NCBI GenBank assembly: GCA_963790525.1
Contig: CAWBOV010000004.1
Span: 1-64,000 of the forward strand
Source of the DNA: CAWBOV01 sp963790525
GTDB lineage: Bacteria > Actinomycetota > Actinomycetes > Mycobacteriales > Jatrophihabitantaceae
Reading direction: 5' to 3'
Length of the DNA stretch: 64,000 nucleotides
Positions 36,264-44,453 of the stretch are shown here, in pieces. Under the pieces are notes generated by a model. It saw only the letters and a list, made by a program, of their open reading frames with translations. It had not been told where the DNA came from and ran no database searches. Every line of letters begins with the position of its first letter. The stretch's first letter is position 1. The translations under genes and the position numbers were made by a program.

Positions 36264-36416
36264 TCGAGTTACTTCCGCGGGGTCATTTGTCTTCGCTCGG
36301 GATGCGGGAGGATTGAGCCAGTCGAGAAACCGGAACCTCGGAGATCGGCGAACACGGCGAAAGGTCCCCCCGTCCTGAGCCGTGGCACGACCGGACCGAG
36401 AACCCGGATTTCCCGC

Positions 36417-36454
36417 CCCCGAGCCAACGATTCCCCCGTATTGTTGGCTCGGGG
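36417..36454. other. 12-bp inverted repeat (RNA hairpin or terminator candidate)
   Basis: CCCCGAGCCAAC and GTTGGCTCGGGG form a perfect 12-bp stem with a 14-nt loop. It is isolated, about 230 bases from the response regulator start and about 245 bases past the TetR stop. It could end an unseen transcript or be part of a small RNA. Confidence 0.5.
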
Positions 36455-36699
36455 ACAGGGAATCGCCCCGGTTACTCGCATCCGCCCGGATCGGACCGCC
36501 CCTGTCACAGGAGCGCGTGACAACGACCGGATGACCGCCTCCCCTTCCCAGCCCGCAGATTCATCGCGCCCTCGCACGGACCTGTTCGCAGGACACCATT
36601 CACCTGTCATTCATCTGGCTGAACAATGGTCTATTACAACCGTTGCAAATGGTGACGGTGTATGCCGGATGTCCTGGTCATGTCGAAGGTTCGGCCCAC

Positions 36700-37308
36700 T
36701 CAGCGGCGGGCGCGCTTCGGGGTGACGTCGATGACCTCGCGCAGCTCCTCGGCGAGGAATCTGCGCTGCCGGGTCGGCGTCCAGTCCGTCGGGTCGAACA
36801 ACGCCTGCATCGCGATGCCCTGGACGAGGGCGAGGATCCTTCGCGCCACGCGTGCCACGTCGATGTCGGCCCGGCACCGCCCGGCGTCGCGCTCACGCTC
36901 GAGCTGGCGTTCCACCCGGGTCCGCGCCGAGCGCGTGCGGTCCCGCTGCACTTCGGCCAGTGCCGGATCGCTGAGCGCGACACCCCAGAAGGCATAGAAC
37001 AGCCGCCAATCGCGGCGGCGATCGTCGTCGAGCGGAAGGAGCGCCTCGAGGCATTCGAGCAGGCCGGCGCCCTTGGCGGCGACGGCGGCCTCGAAGCGCA
37101 CCGTCGACCGGGCCGCCGCGGTCTTGTAGGTCGACAGCACGAGATCGGCCTTGTCGACGAAGTAGTGGCTGACGATCGAAGTGCTGTAGCCGGCCGCCTC
37201 GGCGACCTTGCGAACGGTGAGTGAATCCACTCCGCGTTCGGTGACGAGGTCGGCGGCGATCATTGCGACGCGACTCCGGCGCGCTTCGTGGTCCACGGCT
37301 GCTCCCAT
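36700..37308 (-). CDS. TetR-family transcriptional regulator
   Basis: 202 residues. The N-terminal HTH is 'IAADLVTERGVDSLTVRKVAEAAGYSTSIVSHYFVDKADLV', a textbook TetR pattern. The ligand-binding part is helical and ends with a basic tail ('RQRRFLAEELREV...KRARR'). It is divergent from the SDR-Rieske-NTF2 operon across 123 bases that contain a matching palindrome, so it probably represses that operon and itself until a substrate or intermediate binds. Confidence 0.92.
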   Translation of the reverse strand: MGAAVDHEARRSRVAMIAADLVTERGVDSLTVRKVAEAAGYSTSIVSHYFVDKADLVLSTYKTAAARSTVRFEAAVAAKGAGLLECLEALLPLDDDRRRDWRLFYAFWGVALSDPALAEVQRDRTRSARTRVERQLERERDAGRCRADIDVARVARRILALVQGIAMQALFDPTDWTPTRQRRFLAEELREVIDVTPKRARR

Positions 37309-37333
37309 TGACAGCACGTTACCGGGGCCGGTA

Positions 37334-37361
37334 CAACGGTCGCTATATATGACGACTGTTG
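37334..37361. promoter_or_regulatory. TetR operator candidate
   Basis: CAACGGTCG - 10 bases (CTATATATGA) - CGACTGTTG is an inverted repeat with one mismatch, centred on an A/T-rich core. It lies between the divergent TetR and SDR genes, 26 bases from the TetR start. The TATATAT core could also serve as a -10 element, so binding would block transcription. Confidence 0.65.
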
Positions 37362-37431
37362 CACACGCGGAGTGTGACGCAGTCGCGGATGCGCAGCCAT
37401 CGAGCGGTGGCCGCCGCGAGGCGGGAGAGAC

Positions 37432-38199
37432 ATGGACCTGGGGCTCCAGGGTCGGCGAGCGCTGGTGTCCGCCTCCACGGCGGGGATCGGACTGGCCGTG
37501 GCGCAACGACTGTTGCGGGAGGGCGCCCAGGTGGCGATCTGCGGCCGCGATCCGGGCACGCTCGCCGAAGCTCTCGCCGAACTGGGCTCCGAGGGCAGAG
37601 TCGTCGGTCAGGTCTGCGATTTCGCCGATGGCGACGCCGTGGCCGACTGGGTCGCCGCGTCGGCGTCGGCGCTCGAGGGCATCGACATCGTCGTCAGCAA
37701 CGCCAGCGCCAGCGGCCAGCACGGTGACGGAACCGCGCCGTGGGAGCTGAACTTCCAGGTAGATCTGCTGAGCACCGTCCGGCTCTGCGAGGCGGCGCTT
37801 CCGTATCTGGAGCGATCGGACGCGGCGTCGATCGTCCAGATCGCCACCGTGACGGCGATCGAACACCACGACACGCCCATCAACCCGAGCTACGGAGCGA
37901 TGAAGGCGGCCGGCATCAACTACATGGCGCAGCTGGCGCAGCGCTGGGGACCCCGCGGCATCCGTGCCAACAGCGTGTCTCCGGGCCCGATCCTCATCGA
38001 GGGACGGAAGTGGGCCAGCATCCGTGAGCGGCGACCCGAGCTGTTCGCCCGTGATCGCGACGCCCACCCGCTCAAGCGCATGGGCACGGCCGCGGAGGTG
38101 GCCGACATCGTCGCGGTCCTGGCGAGCCCGGTGGCGAGCTGGGTCAACGGCGCCAATCTCGTCGTCGACGGCGGCTTCACCAAGCGCGTCGGGTTCTGA
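37432..38199 (+). CDS. Short-chain dehydrogenase/reductase
   Basis: A 255-residue classical SDR. The cofactor motif is 'SASTAGIG' (residues 13-20), with 'NAS' at 90-92 and catalytic Tyr154/Lys158 in 'SYGAMKAAG'. The usual catalytic Ser position appears to be Thr ('IATVTA'). The C-terminus is 'VNGANLVVDGGFT'. It is the first gene of a three-gene operon with a Rieske oxygenase, suggesting oxidation of a cis-diol or alcohol in a degradation route. Confidence 0.9.
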   Translation: MDLGLQGRRALVSASTAGIGLAVAQRLLREGAQVAICGRDPGTLAEALAELGSEGRVVGQVCDFADGDAVADWVAASASALEGIDIVVSNASASGQHGDGTAPWELNFQVDLLSTVRLCEAALPYLERSDAASIVQIATVTAIEHHDTPINPSYGAMKAAGINYMAQLAQRWGPRGIRANSVSPGPILIEGRKWASIRERRPELFARDRDAHPLKRMGTAAEVADIVAVLASPVASWVNGANLVVDGGFTKRVGF

Positions 38200-38237
38200 A
38201 CGGTTCCACCCGCACCCACCGTCCTGAGGAGGATTTC

Positions 38238-39362
38238 ATGGTCTACGTCCCGCACCGTGGGGATACCAAGGCGCGTTTCGGTCCCGGCGTCCCCTACATC
38301 CCCGACATCGGCCCGGCCGAGCTCGACGCCCGCGTCTACACCGATCCCGACAGGTACGAGCAGGAGCGGCGCAAGGTGCTCGCGCCGAGCTGGCAGATCG
38401 TCTGCCGCTCCGAGGAGCTGAAGGAGCGCGGTGACTACATCGTGTGGGAGGGCCAGGGGGAGACCATCGTGGTGTCCCGCCGGCGCGACGGCGGTGTCAG
38501 TGGATTCCACAACGTCTGCCAGCACCGCGGCGCACGGATCGTCAAGGAGTCGGGCAAGGGCGCGCGGCGCTTCACCTGCCGCTGGCACAACTGGACCTAC
38601 GACTCCGAGGGCCAGGTCGTCGGTGTTCCCGACCGCGACGACTTCGCGCCCGAGCAGCTCGAAGGTCTGTGCTCGCCGGCGGTGGAGTGCGACGAGTGGG
38701 GCGGCTGGGTGTGGGTGGTGCTCGCCGGACCGGGCGTGGCGCCGCCGCTGCTGGACTGGATCGGGCCGGAGATCGTCGAGGACCTCGGCGTGTTCCGGAT
38801 GGAGGACATGGTCCTGATCGAGAAGCTCACGTGGGAGCTGCCCACCAACTGGAAGGTCGTCATCGACGGCTTCAACGAGAACTACCACGCCCAGGCGCTG
38901 CACCACATCCCCGCCCAGGACGTGCGGGACGCGCGGGAGGGGACCTTCTTCGTCTTCGGTCGCAACGCGATGATGGTCATGCCGCTCAAGGGCGTGCTCC
39001 CCAAGCTGCTGGAGACCGGTGATCACCAGGGCACGGCGATCTGCCACTACACGATCTTCCCGACCACGGTCTTCAACTCCAATCCCAACCACATGCAGCT
39101 CTTCCGCGCGGTGCCGCTCGCGGTGGACCGGACCCGGTTCGAGACGTGGGAGCTGCAGTACCCCGGCGGCGACGAGGCCTACACCGAGGGCGTCAACGCG
39201 CACTGGGAGCGGCTGAAGAAGGTCGTCGCGGAGGATGTCGAGATCTACGAGGAATGGGCGGCCGCGAGCACCTCCACGGCCTACACCCGCAACCTCCTCA
39301 ACGACCACGAGTGCAAGATCACGAACTTCCACCGGGTCTGCCAAGAGATGCTGGACAGCTGA
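38238..39362 (+). CDS. Rieske non-heme iron oxygenase alpha subunit
   Basis: 374 residues. The Rieske [2Fe-2S] ligands are Cys94, His96, Cys114 and His117 ('CQHRGARI', 'CRWHNW'). The mononuclear iron site includes His217 and His222 in 'FNENYHAQALHH'. This is the catalytic subunit of aromatic ring-hydroxylating or related oxygenases; reductase and ferredoxin partners are not nearby. ATG 38238 has AGGAGGA upstream. The stop overlaps the start of the small NTF2-fold gene (TGATG). Substrate unknown. Confidence 0.92.
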   Translation: MVYVPHRGDTKARFGPGVPYIPDIGPAELDARVYTDPDRYEQERRKVLAPSWQIVCRSEELKERGDYIVWEGQGETIVVSRRRDGGVSGFHNVCQHRGARIVKESGKGARRFTCRWHNWTYDSEGQVVGVPDRDDFAPEQLEGLCSPAVECDEWGGWVWVVLAGPGVAPPLLDWIGPEIVEDLGVFRMEDMVLIEKLTWELPTNWKVVIDGFNENYHAQALHHIPAQDVRDAREGTFFVFGRNAMMVMPLKGVLPKLLETGDHQGTAICHYTIFPTTVFNSNPNHMQLFRAVPLAVDRTRFETWELQYPGGDEAYTEGVNAHWERLKKVVAEDVEIYEEWAAASTSTAYTRNLLNDHECKITNFHRVCQEMLDS

Positions 39363-39799
39363 TGGAGGCGAGCGCCGTCGTCGGGATCCAGCAGGTGATG
39401 GCGCTCTACGGTCATCTGCTCGACGACCACCGGTGGGACCGGCTCGACGAGGTCTTCGCCGCGGACGCGGTGGCGGACTACTCCAGTGGCGGGACCTCGC
39501 GCCGGTTGCACGGCCTCGCCGAGATCACTGCGTTCCTCTCGACGGCGAACGCCTCGTCGGCCCATCACGTGGCGAACGTGTACGTCTACGAGGACGGCGG
39601 GCGGACCCTGGTGAGCACGAAGTTCTTCGTCCCGTACACCCGCCCGCAGCACGATCCGCACCGCTGGTACGGCGGCGAGTACCACGACGTCGTCGTCGAA
39701 ACGCCCGCCGGCTGGCGCATCCAGGAACGGTCGGTCACCGGTCGCTGGCAGTTCACCGAGGACAGCGAGGCCGCGCCTGCCCACCGACGGACGTTCTGA
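39362..39799 (+). CDS. NTF2-fold/SnoaL-like protein, possible oxygenase beta subunit
   Basis: A 145-residue cone-fold protein of the NTF2-like superfamily: 'GIQQVMALYGHLLDDHRWDRLDEVFAADAV' is the typical start and 'WRIQERSVTGRW' the end. Ring-hydroxylating oxygenase beta subunits share this fold, and the ATG overlaps the alpha-subunit stop, so a structural partner role is likely. A free-standing isomerase or dehydratase is possible. Confidence 0.85.
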   Translation: MEASAVVGIQQVMALYGHLLDDHRWDRLDEVFAADAVADYSSGGTSRRLHGLAEITAFLSTANASSAHHVANVYVYEDGGRTLVSTKFFVPYTRPQHDPHRWYGGEYHDVVVETPAGWRIQERSVTGRWQFTEDSEAAPAHRRTF

Positions 39800-39908
39800 C
39801 GCCCGGCGAGCGGAGCGACCCACGGCGGCTTAGGCTCGACAGCGGATGATCTTGGGCCGCATCGGCGCCCGGCCGTGAGCGAGAGGGACGGTCCCACACA
39901 TCGACACC

Positions 39909-41162
39909 GTGTCCGAACGCCCCGGTACTGCGCCCGCCACCGCCGCCGAGTTGTCGCAGGTCCTCACGCACGGCCGGATCCGCAGCCTCTACCAGCCCGT
40001 CGTCGACCTCGACTCGGGCGCCACCGTCGCCTTCGAAGCGCTCGCGCGCGGGCCGCGGGGCACGGCGCTGGAGGCCCCGGACGTGCTGTTCGCGGCGGCA
40101 CGCGCGCACGGACTGCTCGACGAACTCGACCGTGCCTGTCAGCTGGCGGCCTTCGCCGGAGTGCGGGCGGCCGGCCTCGTGGCGCCGTGGACGGTGTTCG
40201 TCAACGTGGAACCCGCCGCCGCGCATGCCGCGCTCGGGCCCGCGGAGACCGGATCGCCGGACGTCGGTGTCGTCGTCGAGCTCACCGAGCGGGACCTGGT
40301 GTCCTCCCCGCCCGACCTGCTCCGGCTCGTCTCCCGTATCCGCGGCCGGGGCTGGGGGATCGCCCTCGACGACGTGGGCGCCGACAGTGCCTCGCTCGCC
40401 CTGCTCCCGCTGCTGCGCCCGGACGTGATCAAGCTGGATCTGCGCCTCGTCCAGGCCCGCCCGAGCGCCGACATCGCCCACATCGTCGCCGCGGTGAACG
40501 CCGAGGCGGAGCGATCCGGGACCCTGATCCTCGCCGAGGGCATCGAATCCACCGACCATCTCGACATAGCCCGCTCGCTCGGCGCCCGGCTCGGTCAGGG
40601 GTGGCTGCTCGGACGGCCGCAGGACCTGCCCTTCCGGCCACCGCCCCCGGACACGTCACCGATCAGCATCGTGCCCCGCCCGGCCGAGGACGCATCCGTG
40701 TCGCCGTTCGCCCTCGCCGCGGGTGCCGGACCTCCGCGGCGCGCGCGCAAGCAACTCCTCGTGGAGATCAGCAAGCATCTCGAGCGCCAGGCGCTGAGTG
40801 CGGGGGAGTCGGCGGTGGTGCTCTCGACGTTCCAGGATGCGACCTTCTTCACCCCACGGACCCGCCGGCGCTACGCGGAACTGTCGGTGGCGGCGGCCTT
40901 CGTGGGCGCGCTCGGACGCGGGATGAGCCCGTCCCCGCTTCCCGGGGTGCGCGGATCGGCACTGGATCCGTCCGATCCCCTCCTCGGCGAGTGGGACATC
41001 GCCGTGGTGGGCCCGCACTACGCCGCCGCGCTCGTGGCGCGCGATCTCGGCGACACCGGTCCGGATCGCGACCGCCGCTTCGAGTTCGTCCTGTCCCACA
41101 ACCGGGAACTGGCGATCGGCGTCGCCCTGGCGCTGTTCGCGCGGGTGTGGCCGGCGCCCTGA
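39909..41162 (+). CDS. EAL-domain c-di-GMP phosphodiesterase with DICT-type C-terminus
   Basis: 417 residues. The EAL domain keeps the catalytic set: 'FEALARG' (EAL), 'NVEP', 'ELTERD', 'LDDVG', 'IKLD', 'LAEGIES' and 'GQGWLLGRP', so it should hydrolyse cyclic di-GMP. The C-terminal about 170 residues ('RKQLLVEISKHLERQAL' to 'FEFVLSHNRELAIGVALALF') resemble DICT sensor domains, often linked to light or two-component signalling. No membrane segment. GTG 39909 is the start. It is tail-to-tail with a paralogue: the two stop codons form the ends of the 12-bp palindrome TGAGCCGGCTCA. Confidence 0.88.
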   Translation: MSERPGTAPATAAELSQVLTHGRIRSLYQPVVDLDSGATVAFEALARGPRGTALEAPDVLFAAARAHGLLDELDRACQLAAFAGVRAAGLVAPWTVFVNVEPAAAHAALGPAETGSPDVGVVVELTERDLVSSPPDLLRLVSRIRGRGWGIALDDVGADSASLALLPLLRPDVIKLDLRLVQARPSADIAHIVAAVNAEAERSGTLILAEGIESTDHLDIARSLGARLGQGWLLGRPQDLPFRPPPPDTSPISIVPRPAEDASVSPFALAAGAGPPRRARKQLLVEISKHLERQALSAGESAVVLSTFQDATFFTPRTRRRYAELSVAAAFVGALGRGMSPSPLPGVRGSALDPSDPLLGEWDIAVVGPHYAAALVARDLGDTGPDRDRRFEFVLSHNRELAIGVALALFARVWPAP

Positions 41163-41168
41163 GCCGGC

Positions 41169-43039
41169 TCAGCGACCGGACAGGGCCTGCTCGCTGCCGG
41201 GCGTGGGCGACTGCACGTGCTCCAGGAAGGCCCGTCCCGCCGCGATCACCAGGGTCCGGTCCTGGCTGTAGATGTACTCGACGAGGGCGGTGCCGTCGGC
41301 GGCGACCCGATCGCTCGGGCGCATCACGATCGCGCCCGCGTACTGCGGGGTGACCACGACCAGGGCGTACTCGCCGTGCAGTCGCGAACCCTCTGCCGGG
41401 GCCGTGACGAGCTGGCGGAAGAGCGATCTGCGTCCCGTCATGCCCGGGACCAGGCAGACGCTGAGGCAGTTGCGCTCGGCGATCTCCTCCCAGACCTGCG
41501 TGTGGCGTTCGTAGCGGTCCTGGCTGTCGAACAGGGCGAGCGCGACCGAGCTCTCGAAGGAGTTCTGCGCGTGACTGCGCAGGCGCATCGAGACGGGCGC
41601 GAGGTAGTCGAGGCGTGCGTGCTGCGACTCGACGGCGTTGTGCAGCACCTCGAACGGAGTCGCTCCGGCCAGGGGCTGCGGGAGCGCGTGCAGGTGCAGC
41701 GGGTGCGCGGGCACCGGCAACGAGGCGGGCAACGGCGCTGGGGCGCCGAAGAGGTAACCCTGCCCGTACGTGGCTCCGAACACCGCCGCCTGTTCGGCCT
41801 GCTCCTCGGTCTCCACGCATTCGGCGAGGATCGTCGCACCTGTGCGCTCGGAGTAGGCGCGCACGGCCGCTCCGATCTCCGCGGCCGTCGAGAGCGGCGC
41901 GGCCTTCAGCAGCGTCATGTCGAGCTTGACGATCTCGGGCTGGATGAACGGCAGCAGGGCCAGCGACACCGCGTCGGAGCCCACGTCGTCGAGGGCGACG
42001 CCCCAGGCGTGCCGGCGGGCCCGATCGGTCGCGTGCAGGAGCCGGGTGACGTCCTGCGCCGAGTCCCGCTCGGAGATCTCCAGCACCACCCGCAGTGTGG
42101 CCCGCGCCTGGTCCAGCGCCGGACGGAGGTGTTCCGGGCAGTCGGCTTCGAGGCCGGCCGGTTCGACGTTCAGGAACCAGGTGACGTCGGAGGGCAGACC
42201 GCTGCGCGCCGCGGCCTGGAGCGAACTCGCGCGGCACAGCCAGTCGAGCTCACCGAGCCGTCCGGCCGCGCGGGCTTCGGCGATGAGCGCGGCCGGGGAC
42301 TCCAGCGCGGTTCCCACCGGACCCCGGGAGAACGCCTCGAAGCCGGCGACATCGCGACTGGCCAGGTGCACGATCGGCTGGAAGACGGTGCGGATCGCGC
42401 AGTCGTCGATGACATCGGCGATCCCGAGAACGTGCGGAGCCTCCGCAGCCGGCAGGCCGACGGCGGCGACGGGTTGCGGCCCGGTCGCGCGGTCTGCTCC
42501 TCGTGCGCGACGCGCTGCGCTTCCAGGACCGCCACGACCCCGTCGCGGAGGGGAAGGAGCCGGCGCCCGGCCCGTTCGGCCTCCTCCTCGGAGAACACCT
42601 CCGAGGACCAGACGCAGAGCATGCCCAGGGACAGTCCCTCACGCCCGACGAGCGGGGCGCCGGCGTAGAACCGCACCCCGTCCTCACGTGCCACCCACGG
42701 ATTGTCCTGGAGTTTCGGATGGGTGCGGGCATCGCCGGTGACGAATGCGTCCACGACACCGGCATCGTCGAGGATGCGTCCGCAGATGCTGTCCTCGCGC
42801 GTCCGCGTCGCCCGTGCGATCCCCTCCGAGGCGGCGATCGTGATCTGGTCGTCCGCGCTGATCAGGTTGACCGCCGCGTGCTGCGCTCCGGCCAGATCGC
42901 GTCCGAACTCGGCGTGGCTGTTCATCTGGTTCACCGCGTCCGCCTCGGCCAGTTCGGCCGAGACGTACGCGGTGACGGACTCCACCCTGGCGCGTTCGCG
43001 TTCTGCGGCTGCGTCCCGAGTCTCCCGGTCATCAGCCAT
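41169..43039 (-). CDS. GAF-EAL-DICT signalling protein; one internal frame break
   Basis: The N-terminal GAF domain (about 30-180) has 'AGAQHAAVNLISADDQITIAA' and 'YAGAPLVGREGLSLGMLCV'. At about 42473 one base seems missing after 'EEQTARPG'; the next frame gives 'QPVAAVGLPAAEAPHVLGIA' and the EAL domain. That domain reads EAF instead of EAL ('FEAFSRG') but keeps 'NVEP', 'EISERD', 'LDDVG', 'VKLD', 'AECVET' and 'GQGYLFG'. A DICT-like C-terminus follows ('VALALFDSQDRYERHTQVWEE'). Corrected length is about 623 residues. It is paralogous to the convergent EAL-DICT gene, with an added GAF sensor. If the break is real, the EAL-DICT part is truncated. Confidence 0.83.
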
Positions 43040-43078
43040 GGCTGCGTGCTCCTTCGGTGGTGAGTACCCCGGTCGAGG

Positions 43079-44185
43079 TCAGCGCGCGTGCAGCGGGCTC
43101 CGGCGAGCTCTGCGGTATCCGGCGCCGGTGAGGACGAAGCCGAGCACCAGCAGTACGCCGCCGAGACGCAAGAGCGGCGTGACGGCCGAACCGGTGCTCG
43201 CCAACTGTACCGGCGTACCGCCCACGGGAACGAGCGTCGAGCCGGTCGTGTTCGTTCCGATGACCGCCGCGGTCCTGCTGGTGGACAGCGAGCCGCCCGG
43301 CGCCGTCGTGCGCGCGGTGGTCGACGGGCCGGCGCCGGTGCGCGTCGGTGTCGAGGTCGCCGTCGACCCGGGTGACGTGGAGGTCGTGGTCGGGGTGGCC
43401 GTGGCGCTCGTGCTCGTCGTCGGCGTGGTCAGGTCGCAGCCGGGTGTGGTGAAGACGTTGTTGTCCAGCGTCACCGCTCCGTTGCGGGCCAGCGCGCGTC
43501 CTTGCACCGTGGTGCCGGTGTTCAGACTGATCGACGTGAGCGCCATGATCGTGCCGACGAAGGCGTTGTTCGTGCCCAGGGTGGCGGAACTGCCGACCTG
43601 CCAGAAGACGTTGCAGGCCTGGGCCGCGCCGATGAGCACGACGCTGGTGCTCGAGGCGGTGGTGAAGCCGGCGCCGATCTGGAAGATGAACAGCGAGTTC
43701 GGGTTGCCGCGCCCGTCGAGGGTGACCGCGCCGCTCATCCCGAGCGCACTGCTGGCGTTGTAGACGCCCGGTCCGTGCACCCCGCCCACGAGCGACGCAC
43801 CGAGGCTCCCGCCGGTGGCGCTCGCTCCCGCGGCGGCGTTGTACGCGGTGGTCAGATCCGACTGCGCCTGAAGGGCCTGGGCGTCAGCGATGTGGGTCGC
43901 GCCACCGATCGTCGCGGTGGAGAAGCCGGTGGCCGAGGTGCCCGGGCTCAGCCCGAGGTCGTCGCTCAGCACGCTGGAGCCGGTGTTGGTCACCGTCGTG
44001 GCGCCGAGGACCGAGTACTGGTCCGCGGTTCCGAGCCCGAGGCCGGCCGCGGCGGTGGCGGGCGACGCGGTCACTGCGAGCGCGAGCGCCAGCAGGCCAC
44101 CCAGCGCGGCGCAGAGTCCGGCGGGCACCGCCCAGCGCGAGGCTCGACGGGCAGGAGTGATGGGGCGGGAACCGATGGTGAGCAC
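43079..44185 (-). CDS. Ice-binding-like (DUF3494) surface protein with LAxTG-type anchor
   Basis: 368 residues from GTG 44185 (GAAAGG upstream). A long signal peptide ('LCAALGGLLALALAVTASPATAAA') is followed by a DUF3494 domain: 'YSVLGATTVTNTGSSVLSDDLGLSPGTS', split by strands, 'GAVTLDGRGNPNSLFIFQIG' and 'NVFWQVGSSATLGTNNAFVG'. A Thr/Ser/Pro-rich stalk ('TTPTTSTSATATPTTTSTSP') leads to 'QLASTG' (LAxTG sortase motif), a hydrophobic helix and an Arg-rich tail. DUF3494 includes ice-binding proteins and adhesins. Covalent display on the cell wall by a class E-type sortase is inferred. Confidence 0.88.
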   Translation of the reverse strand: MLTIGSRPITPARRASRWAVPAGLCAALGGLLALALAVTASPATAAAGLGLGTADQYSVLGATTVTNTGSSVLSDDLGLSPGTSATGFSTATIGGATHIADAQALQAQSDLTTAYNAAAGASATGGSLGASLVGGVHGPGVYNASSALGMSGAVTLDGRGNPNSLFIFQIGAGFTTASSTSVVLIGAAQACNVFWQVGSSATLGTNNAFVGTIMALTSISLNTGTTVQGRALARNGAVTLDNNVFTTPGCDLTTPTTSTSATATPTTTSTSPGSTATSTPTRTGAGPSTTARTTAPGGSLSTSRTAAVIGTNTTGSTLVPVGGTPVQLASTGSAVTPLLRLGGVLLVLGFVLTGAGYRRARRSPLHAR

Positions 44186-44216
44186 GTTGCGCCTTTCGCG
44201 GAGCACATAGCCGCCT

Positions 44217-44258
44217 CCGCGGCAGTGCGCCGCTGAACCGCCCCCGCGGCAGTACGCC
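44217..44258. repeat. 15-bp imperfect direct repeat upstream of the surface-protein gene
   Basis: CCGCGGCAGTGCGCC (44217-44231) and CCGCGGCAGTACGCC (44244-44258) are 27 bases apart and differ at one base. They lie 32-73 bases before the GTG of the ice-binding-like gene, in its likely promoter or leader. Confidence 0.45.
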
Positions 44259-44276
44259 ATCGGGCTTCCCAATGGC

Positions 44277-44327
44277 GGTGGATCCACCGGCCTGCTCGGG
44301 TGTGCACGTGTGCACGTGTGGATCCAC
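44277..44327. promoter_or_regulatory. Paired palindromes, operator candidates
   Basis: The palindrome GTGGATCCAC occurs at 44278-44287 (extended to GGTGGATCCACC) and at 44318-44327, exactly 40 bases apart, about four helical turns. The second lies next to repeated GTGCACGT units at 44303-44317. They are upstream of the surface-protein gene and downstream of the PAS-LuxR regulator gene, which may bind there. Confidence 0.5.
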
Positions 44328-44453
44328 GTGCTCGGCGCTACGAGTCGATGCCGGTGAGCACGCAGACGTCGAGACGGACTGCGTGCCAAGGTGATCGTGA
44401 CCGACGCCCGCGGAACTGACCAGTGACGAACCGTCATGTTCATCGGGCGCGCA

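Larger units (their letters stand above)
36190..36699. other. 510-base intergenic region with two inverted repeats
   Basis: No convincing gene is seen. The region is A/T-richer near 36590-36660 and contains an 8-bp palindrome at 36244-36263 and a 12-bp hairpin at 36417-36454, listed separately. The right part lies downstream of the TetR gene 3' end. An unannotated small RNA is possible but not demonstrable. Confidence 0.4.

Noticed and set aside
41160..41171. TGAGCCGGCTCA as a transcription terminator
   Set aside because: The stem has no loop and is formed by the two convergent stop codons; too short to terminate transcription with confidence.
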